Assembly: GCF_040833975.1 (NCBI RefSeq) | Contig: NZ_CP162130.1 | Coordinates: 3,956,001-4,020,000 of the forward strand | DNA: 64,000 bases | Reading direction: 5' to 3' | Source of the DNA: Leptospira sp. WS92.C1 | GTDB taxonomy: Bacteria; Spirochaetota; Leptospiria; Leptospirales; Leptospiraceae | Shown: positions 1-10,063 of the stretch, piece by piece | Layout of the letters: the number at the start of each line of letters is the position of its first letter | Position numbering within the stretch: the stretch's first letter is position 1 | Notes under the pieces: generated by a model | Databases searched by the model: none | What the model was told of the DNA's origin: nothing | What the model saw: the letters and a program-made list of their open reading frames with translations, nothing else | Position numbers and translations under genes: made by a program

Positions 1-571
1 CGGGAACGAGTGTAATGATTGTCAAAGGAATCAAGACAAATCCAGTGATGATTCTATCTTTACCTTTGAGCTTGATCATTCTCCAGATTCCGATTCCCAT
101 AAAGAAAAACGTATAGAGAATGATGACTCCTGAATAAACTTTATAAAATAGATTGATCTGAAAATCCCAGTAATGTCCTGAAAAATAAAAAACTCTTTTT
201 GCCGATAGAGATTCATAAAAATACCACGCGCAGATGAGAGCAACCCCCATAAATGCGATGATAAAAATCGGTCTTATGATTTTTTTGGAAATGGGTTCCG
301 GATAATGCAAGAAAAACATAATGAGAAAAAGGAATCCGAAAAACGGAGATGGAATTACGATCCATCGATGAAATACGGACCAGGGTCCGTAAAATGGAAA
401 GCCAATCATATAACCAAGGTGAAAGATCCCAAGGCAAAATAAGCCGATCGCAAGATAGATGGTACCGGAAGCTTTTTCTTGGATGGAAAAGAAAAAGAAC
501 GTAGTAAATCCGATAAACAAAACTCCGATCAACGAAGCCAAAGAAAAATAATTTAAATAGATTAAATCCAT
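1..571 (-). CDS. Multi-pass membrane protein, N-terminal part (cut by window edge)
   Basis: I read an uninterrupted frame of about 190 codons from an ATG at 571 down to base 1, so only the N-terminal part is visible. It is very hydrophobic, with about six probable membrane segments (near residues 6-28, 37-58, 72-90, 98-115, 140-163 and 175-190). It has no signal peptide and no recognisable soluble domain. The layout resembles the membrane sensor half found before kinase, cyclase or SpoIIE-type phosphatase domains, but the output domain lies outside the window and I cannot assign a function. The ribosome site is weak. The aldehyde dehydrogenase gene upstream on the same strand ends about 200 bp away. 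Confidence 0.7.
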   Translation of the reverse strand, partial: MDLIYLNYFSLASLIGVLFIGFTTFFFFSIQEKASGTIYLAIGLFCLGIFHLGYMIGFPFYGPWSVFHRWIVIPSPFFGFLFLIMFFLHYPEPISKKIIRPIFIIAFMGVALICAWYFYESLSAKRVFYFSGHYWDFQINLFYKVYSGVIILYTFFFMGIGIWRMIKLKGKDRIITGFVLIPLTIITLVP

Positions 572-769
572 ATAAGCAGGCACTCTACAAACTTCTTAAA
601 ATAAATGTCGTCAAGCAAAAAGGAATTTAAAGAGAACGTATCGGATGTTATAATAAAAGTGGATTGAAACACAATCATACAAAAAAGAACGGACGAACCG
701 ATAAAATAATTAGGTTTTATATAAAGTAAAACTGAATAAACTAACAATGCTAACAATGATTGTTTGCTC

Positions 770-2230
770 TTAAAATCCGCCGATACAAATATATTTGACG
801 TGAAGATATTCCTGAATTCCGTATTTTGATCCTTCTCTACCAAAGCCAGATTCTTTCAGTCCGCCAAACGGAACTTGTTCGCTGGATATAAGCCCTTCAT
901 TGATTCCTAACATTCCGGATTCGATGTGTTTGGAAAGCGCCTCAATTTTTTTATAATCCTCTGTATACGCGTACGCTGCTAAACCGACCGGAGTAGAGTT
1001 TGCTACTCGAATTCCTTCTTCAAAGGATTCGAATCGATAAACGGGAGCGACGGGTCCAAAAACTTCCTCTTTCATCGAAAGAGAATTTTCAGAAACGTTC
1101 GAGAGAATAGTCGCCGGAAAAAATAATTTTCCAGATTCCAGACGCCTTCCACCTAAGAGAAGATTGCCTCCGTTTTGCAGTGCGTCATTGATATGAGTCT
1201 CCACCTTTTGCACGGCCACTTCGCTTATCAACGGACCCAACGTTGTATCTTTTTCCAAACCGTTTCCCAATTTTAACTTTGATGCGGTTTCCAAAAACAA
1301 ATCCAAAAACGAATCATAAATCTTACTTTGTACTAAAAATCGATTTGCACAAACACAAGTTTGTCCCGAGTTTCTAAATTTGGAAAGAACGGCTCCGCGA
1401 ACCGCGGATTCTAAATTTGCATCGTCAAAAATTAAAAAAGGCGCGTTTCCGCCGAGTTCCAACGAAAGTCTTTTGAGAGTTTTAGAACTTCTTTCCATGA
1501 TTCGTTTGCCCACCTGTGTCGAACCGGTGAAACTGATTTTTCGAACTTCAGGATGATCGATCAAAGTATTCGCAATTTCTTCGGGATAACCTGTGAGCAC
1601 CTGAAACACACCTTCCGGAATCCCGGCTTCCTGTGCGAGAACGGCTAAAGCTAAAGCGGAGAATGGAGTCAACTCCGAAGGTTTGCTGATCACCGTACAA
1701 CCTGCCGCCAAAGCGGCTCCCGTTTTTCGAGTGATCATAGACGAAGGAAAATTCCATGGAGTTAAAATTCCACAAACACCAATCGGTTGTTTGAGAACTT
1801 CGATTTTTGTATCTTTTCTATGACTGGGAATGATATCCCCGTAAATACGTTTTGATTCTTCCGAAAACCATTCTAAAAAAGAGAAGGCATAATCGATTTC
1901 ACCTCGGGACTCGGCCAACGGTTTTCCCTGTTCCAAAGTCATAAGAATGGCCAAATCTTCTCGGTTTCTTTTCATTAAATCCGCCCAATTTCGAATCAGA
2001 ATCGATCTTTCTTTCGCAGTCCGAGAAGACCAATCCTGAAACGCTAAGACGGAAGTTTCAATGGCTTCTAAAGTTTCTTTTTGACCCAAAGAAGGAACAT
2101 GACCTAACACCTCTAAGGTGGCTGGGTTGATGACTTGAATTTTAAGATCCGAATTTCCGTTTTTCCATGATCCGCCCCAAAAGGCCTTTTCTCTTAACAA
2201 TTCTTTTCTATGTAGGAATTCAAAACTCAA
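770..2230 (-). CDS. gabD: NAD(P)-dependent aldehyde dehydrogenase, succinate-semialdehyde type
   Basis: This 486-residue cytosolic enzyme is a full-length member of the aldehyde dehydrogenase superfamily. The general base Glu258 lies in the ELGG motif and the nucleophile Cys292 in GQTC. The cofactor-fold motif FTGSTQVG lies near 234-241, with PWNFP near 158-162. Overall similarity is to the succinate-semialdehyde dehydrogenase branch (GabD), which oxidises succinate semialdehyde to succinate, but the physiological aldehyde cannot be settled from sequence. The start is a TTG at 2230: a GAGG ribosome site sits 7 bases before it and the next in-frame ATG is about 85 codons inside the conserved domain. 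The gene stands alone; the next gene upstream on the same strand ends 186 bp away. Confidence 0.88.
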   Translation of the reverse strand: MSFEFLHRKELLREKAFWGGSWKNGNSDLKIQVINPATLEVLGHVPSLGQKETLEAIETSVLAFQDWSSRTAKERSILIRNWADLMKRNREDLAILMTLEQGKPLAESRGEIDYAFSFLEWFSEESKRIYGDIIPSHRKDTKIEVLKQPIGVCGILTPWNFPSSMITRKTGAALAAGCTVISKPSELTPFSALALAVLAQEAGIPEGVFQVLTGYPEEIANTLIDHPEVRKISFTGSTQVGKRIMERSSKTLKRLSLELGGNAPFLIFDDANLESAVRGAVLSKFRNSGQTCVCANRFLVQSKIYDSFLDLFLETASKLKLGNGLEKDTTLGPLISEVAVQKVETHINDALQNGGNLLLGGRRLESGKLFFPATILSNVSENSLSMKEEVFGPVAPVYRFESFEEGIRVANSTPVGLAAYAYTEDYKKIEALSKHIESGMLGINEGLISSEQVPFGGLKESGFGREGSKYGIQEYLHVKYICIGGF

Positions 2231-2416
2231 AGTTGAACCTCGATTTTCTTTATGCTCCCAAAATACGGAAAAGAAAGAAAAATCTGTTTAGAATTTTAAT
2301 TTTTTAACAGAAAAGCATAACAAAGAGAAATACACCCATTCTAAAATTCTACAGCGTCTTGTTTAAAACTACTACATTCGGGGTTTTGATTTTTGGCAAC
2401 CAGTGTCTCGAGTCAT

Positions 2417-4225
2417 CTATTTACGAATCTTTTTCTTTTTTGAAATCGGTGTTTTGAATTTTTTCTTTGCTCGCGCCGCGGATTTCGATTTTTGCTCTTT
2501 CTTAAGTTCAGAATTTTTTTGATTCACGCTGGAATTGATTATCGATGAAAGTCCGAATTTTTTTTCAAAATAAAATTCAACGGACCGAAAACCTTTTTTC
2601 GGAGGAATAAAAGACATAGCTCTTTCGGTCAAGGCTGTGATCGAAAGACTCGGGTTGACTCCGAGATTTACCGTGATCATCGAACTGTCGCAGATTCTCA
2701 AATTCTGATAACCAAAAACTCGATTTTTAAAATCGATCACACCCTCGCGGGCGGTCTCTCCCATAATACAACCACCCATGATATGACCGGTAATCGGCGC
2801 ATTTAACAGAACGTCATTGATGGAGCTTCGCGGGATTCCACCTATCTTTTTAGAGATCTTACGAGCGGTATCGTTTGCGATGGGTATGCAAGAAGGAGTT
2901 TTTTCTCCTTTGGTCAAAGCGGAACTCATCGTCTTTTCAAACGGCCAGACAAATCTTCGCGTTTGTATCAAACGAATTTGATTGTCCAAAGATTGCATCA
3001 CCAGTAAGATAAGAGAATTCTTTGCAAAACCGAAAGGCCAAGAAGCTTTGAAAAAATAAATCGGATTGGTAAACAAGGTAACAAAGTATTTTAAAGGTCT
3101 TGGAAATTTTCCGCCACCGTCGGTCAAAACGGAAGCAATCATTCCAAAAAAATCGGATCCTTTGGGATAACGAACCGGCTCCATATGAGTGTGCTCGTCG
3201 GGATGTATAGAAGAGGTAATGGCAACTCCACGCGAATAATCGACGTCTTTTTTAAAATTAGTAATCGCTAATACTGTTTCGCTATTTGTGCGAACGCAGT
3301 CTCCTAACATCGACGAAAGCCGCGGTAAACTCCCTTTTTGTTTCATTTTCAAAAGCAGACCTACGGTTCCCATCACCGCCCCGGAAAGAATTACGTTTTT
3401 TGCATAAAGTGTCTTTTTTGGAAAACCGAAAAAACCGGTGGTAGATCGTGTTTCAATTTGATATCCAAATTCTCCGGTACCGGAAGCGGACGGTTTCCCT
3501 TGTTCGTTTAACGGAATCAAAGAAACAACTTTACTTTGCGGAAAAATTTTTGCTCCCAACTTTTCCGCAAAGTAAAGATAATTCTTATCCAACGTATTTT
3601 TAGAATTGAATCTGCAACCCACCATACAACCCCCGCAGTGATTGCATGTGACCCGATCCGGACCTTCCCCTAAAAAGTAAGGATCCTTGGTAAATTTACC
3701 CGGCTTATCTCCGAAAAAAACCCCCACCGGCGTAGGACAAAACGTGTCCCCTCTTCCCATTTCGTCCGCAATTTCTTTGAGGATTAAATCAGATTCGTAT
3801 AATTGCGGATTCTGTATTACGCCTAACATTCTGGAGGCAACGGAATAAAAAGGAAGAATCTTATTTTTACCTCCCAGTTTTTTAAACGTTGGAGAATTAA
3901 GGACCTTATCGCCGGGAACATAAAGAGTGTTTGCATAAACAAGGCTTCCACCGCCGACTCCCGCTCCGCTCACAAGAAAAAAGTCTTTTAATAAATTCAA
4001 TCTTTGAATTCCGTAAAAACCGATTCTCGGCATCCAAAGATATTTGTTAAGCGACCAGTTTGATTTTGGAAAATCTTCGGATCTCCATCTTTTACCGGAT
4101 TCGATCACCGCAACGCTATAATTTTTTTGACTCAATCGCATCGCGGATACACTTCCCCCGAATCCGCTACCGACTACAATGTAGTCGTAATCATAATGAA
4201 CATTTGTTCTCTTTTTTTGTTCCAT
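2417..4225 (-). CDS. GMC-family oxidoreductase, cholesterol-oxidase-like
   Basis: A 602-residue FAD enzyme of the glucose-methanol-choline family. The N-terminal FAD site GSGFGG is at residues 19-24. The C-terminal part has HIMGG and NPSLS, where the family places its catalytic His and Asn. The family oxidises alcohols, including sterols, to ketones or aldehydes. A cysteine cluster spaced C-x2-C-x2-C-x3-C at residues 194-204 looks like an iron-sulfur ligand set; I have the impression it is shared by the cholesterol-oxidase-like bacterial branch, but metal binding is unproven. The last 35 residues or so are very rich in Lys and Ser, as is the tail of the divergent monooxygenase. The start ATG at 4225 overlaps an inverted repeat. 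Substrate unknown. Confidence 0.85.
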   Translation of the reverse strand: MEQKKRTNVHYDYDYIVVGSGFGGSVSAMRLSQKNYSVAVIESGKRWRSEDFPKSNWSLNKYLWMPRIGFYGIQRLNLLKDFFLVSGAGVGGGSLVYANTLYVPGDKVLNSPTFKKLGGKNKILPFYSVASRMLGVIQNPQLYESDLILKEIADEMGRGDTFCPTPVGVFFGDKPGKFTKDPYFLGEGPDRVTCNHCGGCMVGCRFNSKNTLDKNYLYFAEKLGAKIFPQSKVVSLIPLNEQGKPSASGTGEFGYQIETRSTTGFFGFPKKTLYAKNVILSGAVMGTVGLLLKMKQKGSLPRLSSMLGDCVRTNSETVLAITNFKKDVDYSRGVAITSSIHPDEHTHMEPVRYPKGSDFFGMIASVLTDGGGKFPRPLKYFVTLFTNPIYFFKASWPFGFAKNSLILLVMQSLDNQIRLIQTRRFVWPFEKTMSSALTKGEKTPSCIPIANDTARKISKKIGGIPRSSINDVLLNAPITGHIMGGCIMGETAREGVIDFKNRVFGYQNLRICDSSMITVNLGVNPSLSITALTERAMSFIPPKKGFRSVEFYFEKKFGLSSIINSSVNQKNSELKKEQKSKSAARAKKKFKTPISKKKKIRK

Positions 4226-4241
4226 TAGTATTCAGTACTAA
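4225..4241. promoter_or_regulatory. Inverted repeat in divergent promoter region (putative operator)
   Basis: TTAGTA and TACTAA are perfect 6-bp arms around 5 bases. They begin at the start codon of the GMC oxidoreductase gene, between it and the divergent monooxygenase gene. The position suits an operator for a dimeric repressor of TetR type acting on one or both genes. No such regulator is encoded next to it. Confidence 0.4.
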
Positions 4242-4274
4242 ACTCATGATTTATAAATTCAAAACTTTTTTTAA

Positions 4275-4303
4275 TTGACTCGTTTATATTTTTAGGCTGT
4301 ATC
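4275..4303 (+). promoter_or_regulatory. Putative sigma-70 promoter for the monooxygenase operon
   Basis: A TTGACT -35 box at 4275-4280 is followed after 17 bases by TGTATC at 4298-4303, a weak -10. Transcription would begin near 4309, downstream of the ATG at 4304. This supports translation from the ATG at 4343. Confidence 0.4.
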
Positions 4304-4342
4304 ATGATTCACAACGTTGCTTTCAGAAAGCAGGAGAGATAT

Positions 4343-5782
4343 ATGTCTTCATTGCCTCGAGTTTGTGTGATTGGAGCCGGTTCCAGCGGGATCGCAGCGT
4401 GCAAAGCTCTAAAAGATAAAGGAATTCCGTTTGATTGTTTCGAAGCGGGAAGCGAAGTCGGAGGGAATTGGAGATTCAACAACGACAATCAGATGAGCAA
4501 CATCTATAAATCTCTCCATATCAACACACATCGAGATAGAATGGAATACAAAGACTATCCGATGCCGCGTAGCTACGCAGACTACCCCGGTCATAAAAAA
4601 ATCCTGGATTATTTTATAGATTACGTAAATCACTTCGGTTTTCGTAAGAATATTCGATTTAAAAATCCGGTTGTCCATGCCGATTATCAAGATGACGAAA
4701 CATGGCTCGTCAAAACAGGGGATGGAAAACAACAATACTATGACGCTCTCATCGTGTCTAATGGACATCACTGGTCTCAAAGATGGCCTGATCCTCCATT
4801 TCCAGGCAAGTTTACGGGAAAGATCATTCATTCTCATTCTTATGTGGATCCAGAAAATCCGATCAAACTTACCGGTAAGAGAGTTGTCGTTCTCGGCATG
4901 GGAAACAGCGCGATGGATATTACGGTCGAACTCTGTCGCCCGGGAGTAGCGGAAAAGGTTTTTCTTGCCGCAAGAAGAGGAGCATATATCATTCCCAATT
5001 ATCTTTTTGGAAAACCGTTGGACAAATCCACCGAACTCATTCCGGTTCATACCCCATTTTGGCTTAAGAGTTTTATTATGGGATTGGTATTTCGCTTCGG
5101 AGTGGGGAAAGTAGAAGACTTCGGTTTACAAAAACCCGATCATAAACCGGGAGCCGCGCATCCGACCATTTCCCAGGACATCCTGGTTCGATTGGGCAGA
5201 GGTGACGTAACTCCAAAACCGAATATAGAATCGTATAACGGCAATAAGGTTAAATTCGCGGATGGAAGCGAGGAAGAAATTGACGCGGTAATTTATTGCA
5301 CAGGATACAATGTTAAGTTTCCTTTTTTTGACAAAAATTTTATCTCTGTAAAAGACAATCATCTACCTTTATTTCATCGTATGATCAAACCTGAATTTAA
5401 GAATCTGTTTTTTGTCGGATTGTATCAGCCACTGGGTGCCATCATGCCTTTAGCGGAATTTCAGGGAAAATGGATTTCCGAGTATCTTACGGGTAATTAT
5501 CAAATGCCAAGCATCAAAGAAATGAATCAATCTATCGAAAAATACGAATCAAAAATGAAAAAACGTTATGTGGCTTCGACAAGACATACGATGCAAGTGG
5601 ACTTTGAGGATTTTTTGTATGATATGAAATCCGAACTCAAAAAAGGAAAAAAAAGAGCGGATAAAAATGGAAATAAACCGACCGTGAAAGCGATTGCACA
5701 GCACAAACAGGTTTCCAAAAACGAAATCATCTCTCATAAAAACGGCACAAAAAGTAAGACGCGTGCTCTTGCAAAAACTTGA
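4343..5782 (+). CDS. Flavin-containing monooxygenase
   Basis: A 479-residue FAD- and NADPH-dependent monooxygenase. The FAD dinucleotide motif GAGSSG lies near residues 11-16. The family fingerprint F-x-G-x3-H-S-x2-Y lies near 155, followed by the NADPH motif GMGNSA near 180. The fingerprint lacks the Trp-Pro of Baeyer-Villiger enzymes, so the FMO class is the better call. The start at 4343 is preferred over the in-frame ATG at 4304: AGGAGAG lies 4 bases before it and the putative promoter would begin transcription after 4304. The last 40 residues are Lys-rich and look disordered. It is the first gene of a plus-strand run and overlaps the following esterase, a pairing also seen in the mycobacterial mymA operon (FMO with a LipR esterase). 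Confidence 0.85.
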   Translation: MSSLPRVCVIGAGSSGIAACKALKDKGIPFDCFEAGSEVGGNWRFNNDNQMSNIYKSLHINTHRDRMEYKDYPMPRSYADYPGHKKILDYFIDYVNHFGFRKNIRFKNPVVHADYQDDETWLVKTGDGKQQYYDALIVSNGHHWSQRWPDPPFPGKFTGKIIHSHSYVDPENPIKLTGKRVVVLGMGNSAMDITVELCRPGVAEKVFLAARRGAYIIPNYLFGKPLDKSTELIPVHTPFWLKSFIMGLVFRFGVGKVEDFGLQKPDHKPGAAHPTISQDILVRLGRGDVTPKPNIESYNGNKVKFADGSEEEIDAVIYCTGYNVKFPFFDKNFISVKDNHLPLFHRMIKPEFKNLFFVGLYQPLGAIMPLAEFQGKWISEYLTGNYQMPSIKEMNQSIEKYESKMKKRYVASTRHTMQVDFEDFLYDMKSELKKGKKRADKNGNKPTVKAIAQHKQVSKNEIISHKNGTKSKTRALAKT

Positions 5783-6800
5783 GGCTATTCTTCTCAGATG
5801 GATTCTGAGTTTACCCGAAAGTATTCTTAGAAAACTCTCGGGCGGAATCATTCAAAAACGAAATCGGGTTTTGGACGCGAGATTGCAAATGGCTTTGTAT
5901 CTTGCCCGGGTCAAACCGAAAATCGAAACTCTTTCTCCTGTGGACGCGAGAAAGATGTACAAAAAATCGATCACCATATTCGATCTTCCGAAAGAAGATC
6001 TTTTTCAAGTGGAGAATTTTACGATCCCCGTTAAAAACGGAAGAATCGGAATCAGGCTTTATCGTCCGATTCAAACTTTGAGTGTATCGCCGTCTCTTGT
6101 GTATTTTCATGGAGGCGGATTTGTAATCGGAGATCTCGATACTCACGATTCCCCTTTGCGATATCTTGCAAAAAAAACGAATACGATAATCCTTTCGGTC
6201 GATTACAGACTAGCGCCGGAGTTTCGTTTTCCAACCGCGGTGGAAGATAGTTTTACCGCTTACCGGTGGATTATAAAAAACGCAAACGATCTTGGAATTC
6301 ATCCAAAAAAGATCGCAATCGGCGGGGACAGTGCGGGTGGAAATCTTGCCGCGAACATTTCCATTCTTGCCAAAAAGAAAAAGATCGGCACTCCCCTTTT
6401 TCAATTGCTGATTTATCCGTATCTGGATCTTTTCAGAATGAGTCAGAGTCGAAACGATTTCGGTCGCGGATATTTACTAACAAATAAACTATTGGATTAT
6501 TTTAATTTTTATTATTTAAAATCCGCAATCGAAGGAAGACAAAGTCTCGCATCTCCGATCCTTTACAAAAAAAGTTCGAATTTTCCGAAAACATATCTAC
6601 AACTCGCAGGTTTTGATCCGTTACAGGACGAAGGATTCGAACTGATCGACGCTTTAAAAAAATCAAAAGTTTCAATTACCTATTCTCTTTACAAAAGCTT
6701 GATACATGGTTATATCAGCTTTGGCGGAATGATTCCGGAAGCTAAAACGGCTTTGGATGAGATCGCGTTTTTTTTAGAGGACGGTTTTCGTTCGAAATAA
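5763..6800 (+). CDS. HSL-family alpha/beta hydrolase (esterase/lipase)
   Basis: A carboxylesterase of the hormone-sensitive lipase group (bacterial family IV). The oxyanion-hole motif HGGGF is followed by the nucleophile in GDSAGG, with a downstream Asp (DPLQDEG) and His (HGY) completing the triad. It cleaves ester bonds of short to medium acyl chains; the natural substrate is unknown. The start is uncertain. A GTG at 5763 overlaps the end of the monooxygenase gene by 20 bases and precedes the amphipathic N-terminus; a TTG at 5694 would add 23 residues of low-complexity, tail-like sequence. Neither has a convincing ribosome site. The overlap implies co-transcription with the monooxygenase. 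Confidence 0.8.
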   Translation: MLLQKLEAILLRWILSLPESILRKLSGGIIQKRNRVLDARLQMALYLARVKPKIETLSPVDARKMYKKSITIFDLPKEDLFQVENFTIPVKNGRIGIRLYRPIQTLSVSPSLVYFHGGGFVIGDLDTHDSPLRYLAKKTNTIILSVDYRLAPEFRFPTAVEDSFTAYRWIIKNANDLGIHPKKIAIGGDSAGGNLAANISILAKKKKIGTPLFQLLIYPYLDLFRMSQSRNDFGRGYLLTNKLLDYFNFYYLKSAIEGRQSLASPILYKKSSNFPKTYLQLAGFDPLQDEGFELIDALKKSKVSITYSLYKSLIHGYISFGGMIPEAKTALDEIAFFLEDGFRSK

Positions 6801-6931
6801 AAAAACGACTCTTTTTTTTGATCGTTCCATTATTTTAGAAAAAGAATTTAGATGATTCTCACTCAATCTAAATTCTCTTGAAGTTTTTTGAGAATCTAGA
6901 AAGTATATTTGGATTAAAGAGGTCTTCTTTG

Positions 6932-8263
6932 ATGAAAAAAAGATTTTTAATCAATCGTATAAACATTTGGCTTTTTCTAATCATCCTGATCAATCTTCAA
7001 TTAAACGCAGAGTCGGCAAACCTCGTCTCCGGACCGATCGTGGGTTATTCTACTCTAAAAGAAGCCATGATTTGGATTCAAACGGATCGTAAGTCATCCG
7101 CTATTTTAGAATATTCTGAAATATTAAATCCACAGCGAACATTTTATTCGGAAGAAATTCAAACCAAATCACAAACCGGCTTTATCGCAAAACTAATCGC
7201 GGCCAAAATCGAACCGGGCAAAAAGTATAGATATGATCTTCTTTTGGACGGAAAAAAAGTGAAAGCCAAACATACGCAGACGTTCCAAGCCCAATCCTTT
7301 TTTACGGCCGGTCAAAATCCTCCGTCTTTCTCATTCGCATTGGGAAGCTGCGCTTATGTCAACGAAACAGAATTCGACGTACCCGGTAAACCTTACGGAG
7401 GAGAATACTTTATCTACAATTCAATTCTTTCTAAAAAACCCGATTTTATGCTCTGGCTCGGAGACAATATTTATCTGAGAGAAACGGACTGGGATTCAAG
7501 AACCGGATTTTTTCATCGCTACAAACACCAGCGGGGTATTCCGGAATTGGGACCGCTTTTTGCTTCCGTTCATCAATATGCGATTTGGGACGATCACGAC
7601 TTTGGTCCGAACGATGGAGATTTCTCTTTTTGGATGAAGGATACCGCGGAGGAAATGTTCAAACTCCATTGGGGAAATTCTAATTACGCAAAGGAAGGAA
7701 TTTACGGTTCGTTTACTTGGGGGGACGCGCAGTTTTTTCTTTTGGATAATCGCAGTTTTAGAACAGCTAACAGCAATCAGTCGATTGGTCCGAGACAAAT
7801 TCTCGGGGAAAAACAATTTCAGTGGTTTGTAAATTCTTTGGCATTTTCCAAAGCGACGTTTAAGTTTGTCGCGATCGGAGGACAATTCTTAAATCCGAAC
7901 TCGGTCTTTGAAAATTACGCGACTTATCCCGAAGAAAAAAATAAAATACTTTCAGCAATTCGTATATTAAAAACCAAAAACGTGATATTTTTAACGGGTG
8001 ATCGCCATCATACAGAACTAAATCTTCTCAAAGAAGAAGGGCTGGAACCGATCTATGATTTTACGGTTTCGCCTCTTACATCCGGGTATTATTCTCCCGT
8101 TACCGAGAAAAATTCTCTGCGTGTGGAAGGAACTCTTGTCGATCAAAGAAATTTCGGACTTGTCACTGTCTCCGGAAAAAAGGGAGAAAGAAAACTTCTT
8201 CTTCAAATTTTCGATACATCCGGAAAAGAAATCTGGAAGAAAGAATTAACTCCGACTCCTTAA
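6932..8263 (+). CDS. Alkaline phosphatase D (PhoD)-like secreted metallophosphoesterase
   Basis: A precursor of about 443 residues. It has an N-terminal signal sequence (basic start, then a long hydrophobic stretch ending LNAES), an N-terminal beta-sandwich domain and a PhoD-type metallophosphatase domain. Visible metal-site motifs are [20 protein letters not shown] and GDRHH. PhoD enzymes are Ca/Fe-dependent phosphodiesterases or monoesterases outside the cytoplasm, usually for phosphate scavenging. The start at 6932 has AGAGG about 9 bases upstream and begins the signal peptide; the ATG at 6878 would bury the signal behind 18 residues. A 131-bp gap separates it from the esterase gene; the next gene follows after 6 bp. 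Confidence 0.83.
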   Translation: MKKRFLINRINIWLFLIILINLQLNAESANLVSGPIVGYSTLKEAMIWIQTDRKSSAILEYSEILNPQRTFYSEEIQTKSQTGFIAKLIAAKIEPGKKYRYDLLLDGKKVKAKHTQTFQAQSFFTAGQNPPSFSFALGSCAYVNETEFDVPGKPYGGEYFIYNSILSKKPDFMLWLGDNIYLRETDWDSRTGFFHRYKHQRGIPELGPLFASVHQYAIWDDHDFGPNDGDFSFWMKDTAEEMFKLHWGNSNYAKEGIYGSFTWGDAQFFLLDNRSFRTANSNQSIGPRQILGEKQFQWFVNSLAFSKATFKFVAIGGQFLNPNSVFENYATYPEEKNKILSAIRILKTKNVIFLTGDRHHTELNLLKEEGLEPIYDFTVSPLTSGYYSPVTEKNSLRVEGTLVDQRNFGLVTVSGKKGERKLLLQIFDTSGKEIWKKELTPTP

Positions 8264-8269
8264 ACATTT

Positions 8270-9094
8270 ATGAAACGGTCCGTAAACATGTTCTTTAGTT
8301 TATTATTTGTATTTCTCTTCGCTGCGCCACTGCTTGTTTGGTGGAATCAGGACAAATTGATTTTTTTTCCGGAAAAACTTCCGGAAGACTTTCCCTTTTC
8401 CTTTTCTTCGGAATTTCAAGAAATCGCCATTACTACACCGGATGGAAATCAAAGTTATGCGCTTTATTTCAAGGCAGCAAAAAATCCTCAAAACAAAATC
8501 ATCTTATTCTTTCATGGAAACGCTGGAAGTTTAAGAAGTTGGGGAAGCATTTCGGAGAATTTTCTTCCTTTAGGTTGGGATATTTTGATTACGGATTATA
8601 GAGGATACGGAAAAAACACGGGAAGTCTCTCGGAAAAAACGATGTACTCGGATGCAGAATTATGGCTGGAATATCTTCAGACAAATCTGAATCGCTCCAA
8701 GGATCAAATCGTTATTTATGGACGTTCCATCGGAACCGGAGTTGCAGTCGATCTGACGTCCAAACATCCGGAATTACATTTATTTTTAGAAACCCCTTTT
8801 ACGGATCTCCCATCGCTTGCAAAAATTTATTATCCGTTCCTACAACCTTGGATGTTGCGGTTTCAGTTTCAGAATTTAAAAAAACTGGAGAACATTCGTT
8901 CCAAGATTAGAATCTTTCACGGAACAGAGGATGAAATCATTCCATTTTCAAACTCGGAAACCATATTCAAAAAGTTGCAAGAGAATAAACAAAGCGCCGT
9001 ATTATTCGTAATCAAAAACGGAACTCATAACGATCTGACTTTATTTCCCGAATATCACCAAGCCTTGAAAAAAAGCCTGGATGAAATTCGATAA
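8270..9094 (+). CDS. Membrane-anchored alpha/beta hydrolase (BEM46/ABHD13-like)
   Basis: A 274-residue serine hydrolase with one N-terminal hydrophobic anchor (about residues 7-24). The motifs HGNAG (oxyanion region) and GRSIG (nucleophilic Ser), a later Asp in GTEDEIIP and a His in NGTHND form the catalytic set. This is the pattern of the BEM46/ABHD13 group, with a fold shared with prolyl oligopeptidases; substrates are poorly known. It follows the PhoD-like gene by 6 bp and is almost certainly co-transcribed. It ends 5 bp from the convergent mtnP gene. Confidence 0.8.
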   Translation: MKRSVNMFFSLLFVFLFAAPLLVWWNQDKLIFFPEKLPEDFPFSFSSEFQEIAITTPDGNQSYALYFKAAKNPQNKIILFFHGNAGSLRSWGSISENFLPLGWDILITDYRGYGKNTGSLSEKTMYSDAELWLEYLQTNLNRSKDQIVIYGRSIGTGVAVDLTSKHPELHLFLETPFTDLPSLAKIYYPFLQPWMLRFQFQNLKKLENIRSKIRIFHGTEDEIIPFSNSETIFKKLQENKQSAVLFVIKNGTHNDLTLFPEYHQALKKSLDEIR

Positions 9095-9099
9095 TTCAA

Positions 9100-9963
9100 T
9101 TAGAAATATTCAGGAAATAAAACTTTTAACTTTTTCACCGTATCCGGATTTCTTTTTTCGGGTGCGGTAATGATCGAATACTTCGTACTGTTTTTTAGAC
9201 TCAAATCGTCCCCGTTTCCGATAACGTGAATCAATTCGGAAAGAAGTTTTTTTGCAGTCTCTGCATTTTTTGTCAGATTCGCGATTACCATTTCAACGGT
9301 AACCGATTCCTCGCCTTCTCTCCAACAATCGTAATCCGTGGACATGCAGATCATCTGATAGGCGATCTCGGCCTCACGCGCAAGTTTTGCCTCAGGAAGC
9401 ACAGTCATATTGATGATGTCCGCACCCCAAGAACGATAGAGATGCGATTCTGCCTTTGTAGAAAATAAAGGTCCTTCCATACAAACCAAAGTTTTATCGA
9501 TATGAACTTCCAAACCGATTTTTTTTGCGGTATCTTGGATCCGTTTCCTCAAATTGGAAGAGAAGGGTTCGGCAAAAGGAGCATGTGCAACCACTCCGTT
9601 TCCAAAGAAGGTGGAGTTTCTAGAACGAGTACGATCAATCACTTGCGAAGGTAAAACGAAATCAAGAGGTTTGATTTCTTCTCTCAGACTTCCAACGGAA
9701 CTAAACGCGACAATTTCTTCCACTCCCAGTTGTTTAAGAGCGCAGATGTTTGCGTGATTTGGGACTTCCGGAGGAGCTAAAAAATGTCCAATACCGTGTC
9801 TTGGTAAGAACGCAATTAGTTTTCCTTTGTAATTTCCAATCTTAATCTTATCGGACGGTTTTCCCCAAGGAGTATCTGGATAAATCTCTTCGATCAGCTC
9901 CATTCCATCAAGACTGTATAGTCCTGTTCCTCCGATAATCGCCGCTCTTACATTATGAGTCAT
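9100..9963 (-). CDS. mtnP: S-methyl-5'-thioadenosine phosphorylase
   Basis: A 287-residue cytosolic enzyme that phosphorolyses methylthioadenosine to adenine and 5-methylthioribose-1-phosphate, in the methionine and adenine salvage pathway. The N-terminal phosphate-binding GGTGLY is near residues 11-16, RHG near 55, and the family block around GPLFSTKAES, DIINMT, PE and LAREAEI-x-Y is complete, followed by TDYDCW. DYDCW and INMT are typical of MTA phosphorylase rather than plain purine nucleoside phosphorylase. The ATG at 9963 is well placed. A monocistronic unit convergent with the hydrolase gene. Confidence 0.93.
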   Translation of the reverse strand: MTHNVRAAIIGGTGLYSLDGMELIEEIYPDTPWGKPSDKIKIGNYKGKLIAFLPRHGIGHFLAPPEVPNHANICALKQLGVEEIVAFSSVGSLREEIKPLDFVLPSQVIDRTRSRNSTFFGNGVVAHAPFAEPFSSNLRKRIQDTAKKIGLEVHIDKTLVCMEGPLFSTKAESHLYRSWGADIINMTVLPEAKLAREAEIAYQMICMSTDYDCWREGEESVTVEMVIANLTKNAETAKKLLSELIHVIGNGDDLSLKNSTKYSIITAPEKRNPDTVKKLKVLFPEYF

Positions 9964-10063
9964 GAATCCTACTCCTGAAAAGAAAAAGGATTTCCTTTTT
10001 CTTCGTCAGTTTTGGAATATAGACCTAAATTGTAAATCGCAAGTGCTTCGAAGGTTTACAGAA

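Noticed and set aside
4304..4342. ATG at 4304 as start of the flavin monooxygenase
   Set aside because: The ATG at 4343 has AGGAGAG just upstream, and the putative promoter would begin transcription after 4304.
4343..5782. Baeyer-Villiger monooxygenase
   Set aside because: The fingerprint reads F-x-G-x3-H-S-x2-Y without the following Trp-Pro of Baeyer-Villiger enzymes, which fits FMO better.
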